In this document: one piece after another, positions 24,299 to 37,100 of the stretch
How the letters are laid out: each line of letters begins with the position of its first letter
How positions within the stretch are numbered: the first letter of the stretch is position 1
Assembly: GCA_024734555.1 (NCBI GenBank)
Contig: JANPWX010000097.1
Coordinates: forward strand, 1,657,312-1,721,311
From: Trochalopteron elliotii
Lineage: Eukaryota; Chordata; Aves; Passeriformes; Leiothrichidae
Direction: 5' to 3'
DNA length: 64,000 nt
The notes under the pieces: generated by a model
What the model saw: only the letters and a program-made list of their open reading frames with translations
What the model was told of the DNA's origin: nothing
The model's database searches: none
Translations under genes and position numbers: made by a program

Positions 24299-27200
24299 TC
24301 CCACACACAAATGTCTACAGCAGCACTGAAAGAGTGAAAGGGATCAAAATTGTTGTACAAAGATGACTCTTCATCTGCAAGTTTTAAAATAAGAAATCTT
24401 GTGAGCTTTTTGAAGTATTTTTAAATAAGAAATTTAAGAACTTTACCTAGTGAAACTAGCCATGAAAGCACAACATCACAGTTCTGTAGTAATACCAGGG
24501 TTTTTTGGTTTTAAAAGCAACCTCACTCTTAGAGTAAACACTCAGGATTCCTCCTGGTTTTGTTTCTTATTCAGACCCTTCCTCATAAATCAGGCAGGGG
24601 CAGATAATCCAAAAGGATGACTTCAAGGATTTTTCTCTGAAAGGTCTGGTTCCCCTCGCACTGCAGCACTGCTCCTCTGCTTCTCCAGACAGTAAGTAGG
24701 GCCTTGCCTGCAGGAGGCTTGGAGAGGTGTCAACCTTCCAGCCACAATAAAAGTAAATAACGCCTGGCCTTTCAGACCTGAAAGTTCTGGTGGTTTGCCT
24801 TTGGTTTGTGGCTTGTTTCTTTAAGCTGGATGACAATTAGGTAGAAGTAATCAACAGATTTGTTACGCATGTTTCAAGTAGTAACCCCAGGCCCAAGTGT
24901 CTATGGTTTATCCCAAAGGATTTCAAGTCAAGCCACAAGTGTCTGTAGCTGGGAACATTTGAAGAGTGTCGAGATGATCCTTTCAAATGTGTTGACAGCC
25001 TTTGAGAAAATAGCATGTAACTACTCAGATTGCAGGTCTGGTGAGGACAAATGTGCATGGGGTCGTTATGGGAGAGAGATGCCTCTCTCTCTAAGGGCCC
25101 ACAGTTATGCAAGTGGCAAGACCCAAGGAGCCCCCAGAAGCTCATGCAAACTTCCAATGGATGCTTCAAGCTGGTCACAGCCTTGATTTCACATGCCAGC
25201 TCATTCATCCATTAAGACAGAGCCCTTTACCGACAGTTCCATTTCTGCCTACTATAAGGGACAAACAGAGCTTGGCTATTTGGGAAATGTGGAAAAACTG
25301 ACAACAGAAGAACCTGGTAAAAGGGGTCAAAGCAAACATATGACCTAGTATCTCCATGGGAGTTTAGCCATGGATTTCAATGTCTGGAACACTGAGGAAC
25401 TAAGAGATAGCCATATTTCTACTGTGGGCAGGCATTTTTACACATATAATGGTGAATCAAACAAAACACACCAAAGATAACTGTTTGTAAATACAACTGA
25501 AATATTACACAGCGTACTTTCTGCCTAATTCTAAAAACTCACTTGTTTAAGATTTATTTTGGTTCATCATCCTCATTATGAAATTACTTAAGGAGCCACA
25601 AGAAAACCATCTCTGAGAATCCTGCCTTCACAGTTCTATCAATACAACAGAGAACACAGCAAATACAAGAATTTTAAGAAGCACGTAGATTTAACTGATG
25701 AAGTAGGAGCAAAGGCCAGATCCTTAGAATGCACAAACAGCTTCTACCTTCAACCAAGCTGTATACTCTGTCCTTCCCAGGCCCAAAATGTTAATGCAAC
25801 ACACATACTGCAAACTCTGTGCTTTATTCAAAACAGCTCCATTTGAGCTTATATAGTATCAGTAATAACTTTCAATTCCAAGTCAAGGCTGACTCCAGCC
25901 TCCAGCAAGGAATGGAAAGCTGCTTGTTACACATATCTAAGTTTATTAGGTACTAAGCATATGTCCTTAGCCACACTTAGAGACTTTTAGACTCCTTTTA
26001 ATCAACCTTCTCCCACACAAATGTTCCCACTTGTATACAAAAAATTATCACCCGCAGCACACGTTAAGAGACAAAGATTATGCGTAAATAAAACTGTTCT
26101 GTTTCATGCATTTTAATAATTAAGAGGAAATGCAATAAAGTTATACTTTTACCTAGTCTGTATTTGACACAAATTATGCTTCAGCTTGCATTAAGGTCTT
26201 CTATTAATCAGCCCTATGACCCATTACTGATAATGCTTGCAACAAAAGAATAACAATAATGTCTAGAAATTAAAATTACCATTAGCATAAAATATTAAAA
26301 AAATATAATTTCTATCTGTTACTATTTTGTGGATGTGCATTTGTAGATGTTTTGTTATTAATAGGATAATTAAACAAATTTCGCTTTAATAAATACAAAA
26401 TTGGAGTCCACCTTGACAACAGTGCTGTTCCAGTGCCTGAAATAAATTACAGTGTGGCAACATAACCACAAAAGCCACATTCGTGAGGCCACAATTTCTT
26501 TTGCTCATATTTTTGTATAATAAATAATTACAGCCTCAAACTCACATGTTCTCCACTTAGCCATACCATATTTTTACCTTTACCCCAATGTTCAGTCCCC
26601 AAATCCCAAAATCATATGTTTTAAATCCCATATAAATTTTTCTGCTCTTATCCACACATTTAAATAATGACGTTTTAATCCACAGTCCCATACAGAAACA
26701 CAACTGGCCCACACTTCTTGGGAAAAAATGCCAATAGACCACAAGAAACTGAGAAGGAATGCTCTTTAAATAATTATTCAAAACATAAAACAAGAGTTCA
26801 AGTGAAGTTTCCACATTAAAGGAAGAAGAAAAACTATATCACAAAGAAATTAATTAAAACAAACATAGTAACTTCTGACATCACATGCTGTCAATATCAC
26901 AGCTGGGTCTCTCTGCTGCAACTGGCAGCATTGGTAGAACTTAAATCAGCAAAAGGAATTCCATTCTCCATCCTCTAGGTAGGAGTGATGTGAGCAGCTG
27001 TTAGAGGAAAGCAGTAACTCTTCAGGCTTTGTTCATGTAAGGAAAAAGCCTTTCAATTAACATTTTAAAATTAAAAGCTGCAACATTATTTAATTAAAAT
27101 AATGTGGTTATTTGGCTCCACTCCCACTACAGTTTGTAAAAAATCCTCTCCTTGAAGTAGTCAGAGGCTTTGCAGAAGGAGAGGGCAGAAGCACTTAAAA

Positions 27201-27537
27201 CACACTGAGTGAGAGACAAACCCTGCAGTAGGCAGGAGGATCCGGTATTTTCAAGTCTTTTGGAAGAAATGAAATTATTTTCAACTCATTAACTTGAAAT
27301 TAGATCCCAGACTGACAATTTGGAAGATTACTTGTGTCAGAAAAAGCTTTTTTCTGTTAATAGCAATTTCCACTGTTCAAGACAAGTTTATTAAAACATT
27401 TGCAACCTCCAAAGACCAGACTTACAGATAAATAGCTCAATTTGTTTCAGAAATGGTAAAATAATGTACACTTGCCTTTGGAAGACGGGAAGAAGGGAGC
27501 AGACACCCAAAAGCCAAACCATCACAACAAGTACCAA

Positions 27538-27557
27538 TACTGTCAAACTTGACAGTA
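27538..27557. repeat. Perfect 9-base inverted repeat
   Basis: TACTGTCAA, AC, TTGACAGTA. Small hairpin-capable sequence with no recognised function. Confidence 0.8.
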
Positions 27558-29870
27558 CCTCAAGTATTCAAAGGAATGATTAGCAAAACAAGTTTTAGTT
27601 TCCAGACAGAGCTCCAGTAGGGAGAATCTTATTTGCTTTTTGTCAAGTTGGTTAAAGAAAAAACCAGAATATTTGCATGTACACAATTTTTTCTGTAAGA
27701 CCTCAACTAATCAAAAAGGTAATATTTTAGGCCATGCTGTTTTCTCTTTTAATGCCTGACCATGAGATGTGATACAGGAAAACACAAGATTATTGAAACA
27801 CATAAGCAGCAGACCCTCTCTAGCTACTCACTTTATACACCTAATAATTCTTCAAAGGCAAACTGGCACATAAAGTGATTTTCAAAGTTTGTGTAGTGGT
27901 CAGACCTGAAACACTTCAGCAGCATTTCTTTAGTAAGTTCAAGCTTCAACACTTGACAAAGTTTTGCTTAAATTAAAAAAAAAAATAAATAAAAGGTCAC
28001 TGTCATCCTTTCCTGTTTTTCTTCTCCCTCAGAAAACTGTATTAATGCAAAGTCCCAAAATAGCCATTCTCAGGCACTAGAAAAGCCTGGGAATTGCTTA
28101 CCTAAGGAGCACTAAGCTTTACAGGGCAATGAGCATTTAAACCAGAAACTGAGTGGAAATCATGATGAAGCCTCAATTACATTTTTGTTAATAAAAATAG
28201 ATTTGTTCTAGAGAAAAAAAATTCCATTTCTCCTTCTGACATCGTTTTCCCATGAGATCTTGAGGAAGTTCTAAAGGCCAAACCACTCAGTAGAAACCAG
28301 CAATTCCACATGTCCTGTTCTGGTACCCATCAGAAACTTCTTCAGATCCACTGTCACAAGGGACAGTTTGTTTTCCATTTAGGTTCATTTTGTGCTACAA
28401 AAACAATTTAAAAAAAAATTTAAAAATGGAATTCTGAGGAGAGAGATCCTGGCACAGAGAGATGTGACATTTGTGGCTACATTTCACAGTGTGGATTTAA
28501 ATGCCTCCACTTTCCACCTGTAAAATGGTCTTTGTGTTAAAAGATGACAGTAATAGACCAGAAAAACATGTGTAACAAATGAAGAGTTACAATCTTTACT
28601 GCCATTCAGTTATATTTATTGGGACTTTTTTTTTGTTTGTTTTTTTTCTTGGATGTCTTTCACATGGAAGAGTGGCTGTTGAATATTGTGATGAATCTAT
28701 GGTGAAAATGTCCACAATTCAATCAAGCAAGGAAGAATATAAAAGCAAACCAGACAGTCTCAATTATTTCAGTCAGATTGATCAAGTCAGTCATTAGTGT
28801 GCCAGGTTGCAAAAACCCCTATCCATATGTAGAAGGCTAAAGTCAGTTGAATTATTTTATTGCCAGGAAGTCACGGCCTTTTTTTTTTTTAATCATTATC
28901 CTTTTAAACTTCAGATATTTTTATAAGTAGGCAATGACCAACTGCCACTGTCTTACAGTACAGGTTATTTCTGTCAAAAAAGCTGAATGCTTGATTCAGA
29001 CTCCTCTAAGATACTAAATAAAAATTTTAAGTACATATTATTATCTTATTCAAGGTTGTCACCTCATGAAGTTATTGAAAGCTAACTAGACTCAAACATT
29101 TAATAAATATAGTTAGCAATAATAAAAGACAAGGAATCAGAACTACCCAAATTTCACAAATGCCACTTAAAAGCACTTGAAATAAAAATGTCATTAAAAA
29201 CATGGAAAGCGTTTTACTACTTACATACCTTACAGAATTCATAAATCGGTATAAATTTTATTTTAAGCAGTTGTTTAAGCTGTAATTCGCTATAAGTTTT
29301 GCCTTTGTTTTTCCTTTTTCAGCACACGAATACGAAGGTTTGTCACTAACCTGCTAGTCTGTGCACTTGGTGACTGAAAAGAAGCAACATTTTTCAAATG
29401 CGACCCATCTGCTATAAACAGTTGAGATCAGTGTTTAACTGTGAACAATAACCAACAAGTTTTATTTTATTCTTAAATTTCTTTGGCCTAACCAACACTC
29501 CTTCAACAACAGAAACAATTCTATTCCAGGATTTCTATTTTCTTTACTACTGCCCTTAGCAGTAAACAATGCTACACACAACCCATAAAATACTTACTTA
29601 TTAGGCAGGTTTGTATGAAAGCAGCTATCTCAGTTTCAGTATGTAAATGACATTCCCTGATCTTTCCCAGCCTTTTGTTCAAAAGTTGTAAGTATTGAAA
29701 GTGTCACTCAGGCACAATTTACAACTGATCGTGCAGTGAGCTGCCTATGAATGATCCAAGTATGGATTCAGAGTTAATTTTGGCTCTCTGGAATTTCAAG
29801 ACCTGCCTATGCAGGGCTGTTTAACTGTGAATGGTATTTAGTCTGTGGTCATCTGTAATGAATTTAATGA

Positions 29871-29890
29871 TGCAATGCAATGCAATGCAG
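29871..29890. repeat. (TGCAA)n pentanucleotide repeat
   Basis: Four tandem TGCAA-type units, the last reading TGCAG. Confidence 0.9.
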
Positions 29891-32800
29891 TGGGAGTGAA
29901 TTGTGTCATCAGACCCTCACTGAACTGTTTTCACAGAAGTATCACTGAAGAGAGGCTGAAAACATGAAGGAAAATTTAGAAAACCTAATACACACTCACA
30001 ACTGGTGTTATTGTGCAATTATCAGCATAAACATATCTCACAGAAAGTGTCATGGGATCTCTAAAGCCTGTTTCAGGACAGTTTTGAAGCACATCGACAA
30101 ACCAGGCTGGGAATCCTGAAAAATGGTAGATGAGTTCTAGCAACAGAGAAGAAGCTGAAGTCCTGAGTAGTAGATTTGTCCTCCTCTTGAACCAATTCTG
30201 AATGAAGTATGCTGATTTAGTTTGCACACATGCACATACCATATAAGTTTTAAGTAGTTATCTGTGAAAAGTGGTTAAAATTCTCTCCAAAATATCACAA
30301 AAGGATGGATTAGCATAGAACAAACACAAGGCAAAGAAAACAAAGAGGAATTTCATATGTACATCTAGTACAGTAACTCTGATTAGCCAAAGGAGACCAA
30401 TTACAAATATTTATAGTTCCTCTGCTCCAGTTGTAGATTCAACTGCACAAGATGCAGTCCAAGTAAAACATAAGCTTACAAAACCCATGTATTAATACTC
30501 TTGTTAGTAAGGCTGAGCAAAAAACTGTTAAACGTTGTTTCTATGTAGTAGCAGTACTATTTTTTGTTATAAGCTGCAAAATGTATAATACTAAAATTTA
30601 AAGAACTTCTATAGATGCATCTGTTAGTAAAGAAAACACTGCCTCCAAACCCTGCATCAGATTAGATATGCAGGAGTGCCCCTGGCAGTGGCAAACTGCC
30701 ACTGAGCATGTAATTTGATGTGTAATCTTAGTGGCAACGTCTAGAAGCATTTATTCAGTTATCACAGAACAACCAGAAAAACTAAAAACATATATGAAAG
30801 GCATCTATCTTCTACCATCCTCAATCTATCCTCTACCTCTTATTTTAAAGTGGTGCAGGCTACACTCTTATTGGTTCTGTTTGTCAATGCACAATAGATC
30901 ATCTTTTCCTCTCACAGCTATGGGATGCCCACTATCCTTTCAGGATCATTAGTATAACTGTGAATGTAGAAGTAGTAGTGGAGTCACTCCACTGCTAACA
31001 GCACTCAGATCACTTCTGATAGCTAAAAAAAAAATCATCATGGCTGAAAAAAACCCAAAAAACCCATGAAATATAAAAGATGACTTTAAAAAAGACCAAA
31101 CTTTTTTAAAAATAAAATGCCTATCCTGGTTTTGTATCTGTACACGCAGAAGATGACCAAATTAAACTATTATGAAATCTCAGGCATATTTTCCAAAGTT
31201 TGGAATTTTTTTTTTTTACATCTGGCATGCAAAATACCATCTTGTTTACATTCTTTCTCATATCCATTTTTTTTTCTCATATATTTGATACTGTTACTGT
31301 AAGTTAATGAAAGCTGGCATTATAAACTGAAACACCAGCAGCATTCACATTTGACCAGAACAGTATCTGAAATAAATACATTGGTAAAAAAGAACGTTGC
31401 ACAATCCCCTCAATTATTAAGCATTTTGGATTAGATCAGTTTTAAAAGAATAGGCTAGGGGCCTTATTTTCACAGCTGGATTTGCCTTATATTTTATCAT
31501 CTATCTCGGAAGTGCAGTAAAATCCCCCTGGAGGCATTTCTATAAAGCATATAATGTTACTCTGGGTGCAAAACTTACAAAAGGAAAAAAAACCCTCTGG
31601 ACTGGACAAACCTATGGAGGAAAAAAAACCAGTTGCTTCATCACTCTAATATGAATAGTATCAATTAATTCTACTGTGCTACTCCTGAGCAACACACACT
31701 GAACAGTGAATTGTATTCAGAGGATTTACTTTACTGCCAATTTTTTTCTGCCTTTAGCCAACAAGCAAAACTGGAATAAGGAATTTAAAATTTCTTAGTC
31801 AACATTTAAAGCTGTTGCCATTGTCAAGCTAATGATGCTAATTTGTTCTATTATTGCTAACCTGCCAGACTCCAGCTGTTGTCTTAGTCAAAACCTGAGT
31901 TTTCCAATAACTAGGAACTGCAGCTGCTCAGAATGGGACACCAGGGATTTGCACCACCACAAACATTACTCATCTGGTCCTGCCCTGATCAGACGACTTT
32001 GGCCAAAAGGCAGGGTCAGGCCCGCCTGAGATTTGAGACATACAAATTTAAGGCTTTTTTTTTCTCCCCTATCTTCAGAAAAATAATATTTCTCATTCAA
32101 TTTTAAAAAATTTATCCCTGATTCTCACCAAACACGGATCCAACAGGGCAAAGCCTACTTTTTCTGGACACCCCGCAGTAATTAGCTTTTGAAATAAAGA
32201 TCATGAATTATAACTTAAGACATTCACTGAACTGCTGCTCCCATCTATCAGCCTATCTTTGCCAAAATCATAATAAAAAAAATCAGAATCAAGAAAGTAT
32301 TATTTATTTCAAATACTTTTAAAAAATTGAGAAACAGCTTCTACACGATGCATCTGCCAGCTGCTGCATGTAACAGGTGTAACCATAAACATTAGAAAAT
32401 GCTGCATTTTGATGTGAAAACAGCTGAAGTGCTGCCTGATTTAAACACCCCAAACTGGAATTATTTTTGTTTAGCAAACATTGTCACATGAAGTACCTTC
32501 AAAAGAGCCCCAGAACATATGGAAAATGACTATTTAATGTTTAACATTTTGTTGATACTTATTATTGGTTTTACTCCCATATATTAGTTTCCAGTGGGAA
32601 TCCTTGCCAAAAAAACCCACTAATTGTCCACTTCTCCAACTCTTATTAACTCCTTCTGTTTGGATTGCCGACATGACACATCCTGACTTCTTCCTCTCCT
32701 TCCAAGAAGTTTCTCTCCAAAAACACAATCAAGCTGTCCTGCTCCCTCTGTGGCCCTCTACTGCTTCTCCTTTCTCCTCCAGAATTTCCTTCCTGTCATT

Positions 32801-33582
32801 CTGGCTTTCCAGAATACCACTCCCTCTCCTTGCAGTTTTGTACCATTTCTGCATTGTACACCACAGTAAACTCTCCTGGCAAAGTAGAAGCACTTGCTCA
32901 TGAGCAACTGGAGAAGTTGAGGTAGCTTTTCCACACTCACTGAATACAGAAGTGTTTTAACCACAGAGACAGCACAAATAGGTACTTTTTCCACAGCTCT
33001 CAAGTACATATACATGAATTGCACATAGCACAGGCTAGAGAGCACCCAACAACTGGAGCCAATTTCGTGCAGAGGAGTGAGGAGGAGTTCCCACAGACAA
33101 AGAATACCAAGCACGGGTTAGAAGAGAACAAAGAAAGTCACACTGATGGACTGAACCCTCAGTTTTCATCACAGCCACTTTAATATTCAACAGCACACTT
33201 GCCTCTGATGTTATTCTAGGCTATTATGCTCTCTTAGAGGCACAAGAGAAAGCAAGCCATGCAATGGCCAAACCAGATCCAACCACTTCAGCTGAAGATC
33301 TTCTCATCAGCATTACAAGGGTTTCCACGTTCAAAAGCTGCATGACTACGAGCTTAGAGTATCCTTTGCACTTCCAAGGCTTTCAAGTTTGACAGAAGAA
33401 ATAAGAAATTATTCATTAATCTCCACATAAAAGTAGAGAACTGTCAGTGATGGAAGTGACAGGTCAGTCAAGTGAGTAGGCAAAGCTCCCTCTTGTCTAC
33501 AGGCAGGAGGAAGAAAAGTGTGCAAGGACAAAAATCTCTTCTGGAGTGAAAAAGTTTCAAGGCCATTTGTTAACTTTATCTC

Positions 33583-33597
33583 TTTTTTTTTTTTTTT
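33583..33597. repeat. T15 homopolymer
   Basis: Fifteen T. No retrocopy or SINE body was recognised next to it on the strand where it would be a poly(A) tail. Confidence 0.9.
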
Positions 33598-34123
33598 AAG
33601 TGGAAAAACAAAGAAGCAAACCTTGAACGGCAAATTTTGAAATACACATTTCACTGACGTTGTAGAAATTGAAAGAGAAAAATTTATAAATTCCAAAGAC
33701 ATTGAATTTCTCTTGCAAACAGCAAGAACTGAACCCTCTTCAGGCAAAAAAATAAAAACAACCCTGTCAGTCACAAATGAGTCAGTGAGGCATTCTTATT
33801 AACAAAGGTTTCTCACTTTAAATCCCACAGTCACTAAAAGCAATGCCAAAATTTCTAATCCTAGAAAAGTGGATAATTCATCCCGTTCAGCTGACCAGCT
33901 CTACCCTTCTCCTCTCAAAAGGAGCTAACACCTAGATCTTCACACAGAGCTAGGTAACCTCTCTCTAGGAAAGACCATGGCTATAAATGGACTAACTCAG
34001 CAACAGCTCTTTTCTCCTCACATGGAAGACTTGACTTTTCCATCCAGTAAAGATCTTTCTGGGCCTGTGTTTTTTTTCTTTCCTTTTAAGCAGCATTTTG
34101 CCCTTTGCACCTCACTTGGCCCA

Positions 34124-34171
34124 GGGTTTTTTTGGTTGGTTTTTTGTTTTTTGTTTTTTGTTTTTTTTTGG
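34124..34171. repeat. T/G-rich repeat, (GTTTTTT)n-like
   Basis: Interrupted tandem units of T5-T9 separated by single or double G, nearly free of A and C over 45 bases. The overlapping frames at 33977-34277 are phenylalanine- or lysine-rich shadows of this tract. Confidence 0.9.
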
Positions 34172-37100
34172 TATCTTCTGCCAGCTGTAAATATCTGCCA
34201 AAACCTGTCATTTTTTTGGTTGCCATGCTTATAGTTTGGGACCAACTTTGCTGCTGAGGGCTACCCACCACTGACACTCATCTTTGGCTTCCTCACAGCT
34301 ACCAAAATTTGGAACTTTTTAAAAAAGCTATACTTCTTTTTTAAAAAGGATTCAAAGTTTTTAAAAAACATTCAAAGTACTCTTTAAGCATGTTAGCAGC
34401 ACTGCCAGAGGCACCATGTGGGGGACACACCCATCGTAGCATCACTCTAGCAGGCTATTCATACATCACTGGTTCAGAAGTTTGCTTCCAAACAGGTCCC
34501 ACTCATGGCACCTTGGTCCCCATGGCTGAACAGACTCAGAGCACATGCATGGAGGCTTCCCCATAGGTTGAGCTACATCAGAAGATGCAGTCCAGGAAGT
34601 CCAAGGGTACTATAATGCACAGAACTGAAGCAGATCCACAATGAAATAAACTCCACTAAAATGCATAGTCAGTGTTGAATCCTTAGCATAAAGCTCTTTT
34701 CCCCCACAAAATCACTTTGCACTCATCCTCTTTTCCACATCTCCTTCCACTGCCCCATTTCTGGTCATCACTGCATAGCATCCTGAAGAGGGTTAGACTC
34801 CCAGGCACCGCGTTCCATTAGTTGTGTGCACTTTTTCATGACTCTCCTTTGTCATCAATGTATTAGTAAACTTTGTGCATCACCAACAGCTTTTTGCCTG
34901 AAAGAACACTTTTTCACTAACACAAAATGCACTGAAACAACAGTGTGAATGATGAATGAAAAGAGGATTGCAAACAGACTTACCTCTCAAGCTAACAGAA
35001 ATCCAGTTTGTTTGCTCATGTGCTATACAAGTCCCCAGAAAGTCACACGCTGGCACCCTTCTCAGCACACTGGTCACACACAAAGGGTAAGTGCATTTCT
35101 GACTAGTTATGCTGCATCACACTCACATCCACACAGCACCACAGGAAGTCAGTCAGTCTGCTGACCTGCAGATTGTCAGGGTACCTTCCCAGGCAGGAAG
35201 GCAGTGACTACGTTGTGCCTGCAACTTGAGATCAGGGATTTGAATGCCAAAAGATGGGAGTGAAAAGCACAGACAAGAAATAAAAATGAACTTTGAATTC
35301 ACCCCATTAGGCTTATGCTAGTCTGGAAAGATTCTGTGCAAGTCAGAGCCATGGCAGAAGTCTATAGGAGAAAAAATCCAGGCTCCACAGTGTTCACACC
35401 TTCAGTCCTGACTGGCCAGATCAGCAGGCTCTCTGCTTTTTTCCCCATAACAACTTCTGGACTTAAGAGCCAATTTCAACTAAAACTAGCACAGGACAAG
35501 AGTTATCCAAAAATAACTACATTTCTGAAAGTTTTACGACCACTGGCAACTGGGTAAACTGGCATGCCCATGGTTAAAAGAGCTTCAGATTTTCTCTGCC
35601 CAGGACTTAATCAATCAGCACACTGGCAGCCAGTCAACCCACACCATCAGTCACGTCACATCTTCTCCACAAGGCTGCTGAGGCCCATGGGAGAAAAAGT
35701 ATTTGGGGACACAGGCCAAAAGCATTACAGTGGGGAAGAGGTACCTCTAGAGATACTAAGTTCAGAACATGTAATCCATGTGAAACAACACTAGTTTTGT
35801 ATGATTTCCAAAAGAAATGAGCAAATTCGATAATGAAAACATAAATGCAAACGTGTACATGAATGTGAAAAATATTTAAAGTTCTGCCCATTTGCAATGA
35901 AAAGCTTAATCTCTTTCAGGGGGTTAATACATGTGAGATCCCTCCAGAACAGCTTGGTAAAAAAGAGAGTATATCTGTGCCTCCACTGAGAAAATGGCTG
36001 AAACATTGGCTAAATCCTTAAGACATATAAAGGCATCTATAGAGGGAGACCAGCCACCAGACAAAACAAGACTGGAAAAAAGCTTCATCAGTCCCACTAC
36101 TTAGTCTCATGGGGCTAATTAATCACTTGTTGTCTCATTCAGGATCCAACCAACTCTACCTTTGCCCAGCCCGAGGCCAGCTCAGCAGATAATGTTATCT
36201 GACACAAATCAGCATCTCTGGTGCACCCCTTCCTCTTCTCTCTACTGTTCACTTCTTTCCCCACAAAGTCTTTCCCTGTAGTTCCTAGGCATGCATACCC
36301 TCCCTGTTTTCCCTTGCCCTCCCTTGAGATAGCAAGCAGAAGAACTCAGAAACACCAGCCCCAAGTCTTTCAGCAGCTGTGTTGGCACATGCTTGCTTGA
36401 AGTATTTCTCAGACTGCCTTAAAACATCAAAGCACAAGGTCTCAGTGGTCCAACTGCCATCTAGCTTCTTTTCTTTTCTTTTTGATATTTGTCCTCACAG
36501 AGCTTAATGAAAACAAGCAAGCATCGCATGTAATTATTACTACTATAATTACTGCTAAACCATTAGGTGATTTATCAAAGTAAAAAAAAAAATCTACGGT
36601 TATTAAGTTTTCCAAAATGGATAACTGGATAACAGTGTCTGTCTTTATAGTTAAGACTGTGCAACACTATTCTTTAAAATCATCACTTTGTAAATCACAA
36701 ATTTTAAATAAAAGTTTTCTGTGACTCACTTTAATTCAGTGGAACTTATATTGAACATAGAACCAGCAAAAGAACTCTTTCAAGAAACAGTAGCAAAAAT
36801 TGTAGAGATTTACCCACATTCAGTAAACTCTTCTCATTTGCACATTTATCTAATTAATTCTATTGTCTTGTGGAGTTAAAAATAGGAATAGGGATCACAA
36901 CATAAATGAGAGTGATACCCAGCTATGCAAGAAGACTTCCCCAAATGTGGTTAAACAGTAAACAATGGACATTCTAAGTTGCCTATGCTCAGAACACTCA
37001 TCCCATAACCTTCATGTTCCACCTGCATTAAATGTTTTTCCCAAGGAAAAACATTCAGCTTCACAGAAATAACAGTAAAATTGGTAGCTCTCCATTTTGT

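Larger units (their letters stand above)
24299..34123. other. About 10 kb of noncoding sequence
   Basis: No gene or transposon recognised. A somewhat more GC-rich patch at 24540-25320 carries overlapping open frames of 108 and 123 codons on opposite strands, but neither translation resembles a known family and no splice context was convincing. The segment 26050-26560 is AT-rich with motif-dense sequence that looks like a conserved noncoding element (see findings). A C/T-rich patch lies at 32680-32890, and a T15 run at 33583-33597. Confidence 0.5.

Noticed and set aside
24837..25208. 123-codon minus-strand frame overlapping a 108-codon plus-strand frame
   Set aside because: Neither translation resembles a known protein. 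Slightly higher GC in this patch lengthens open frames by chance.
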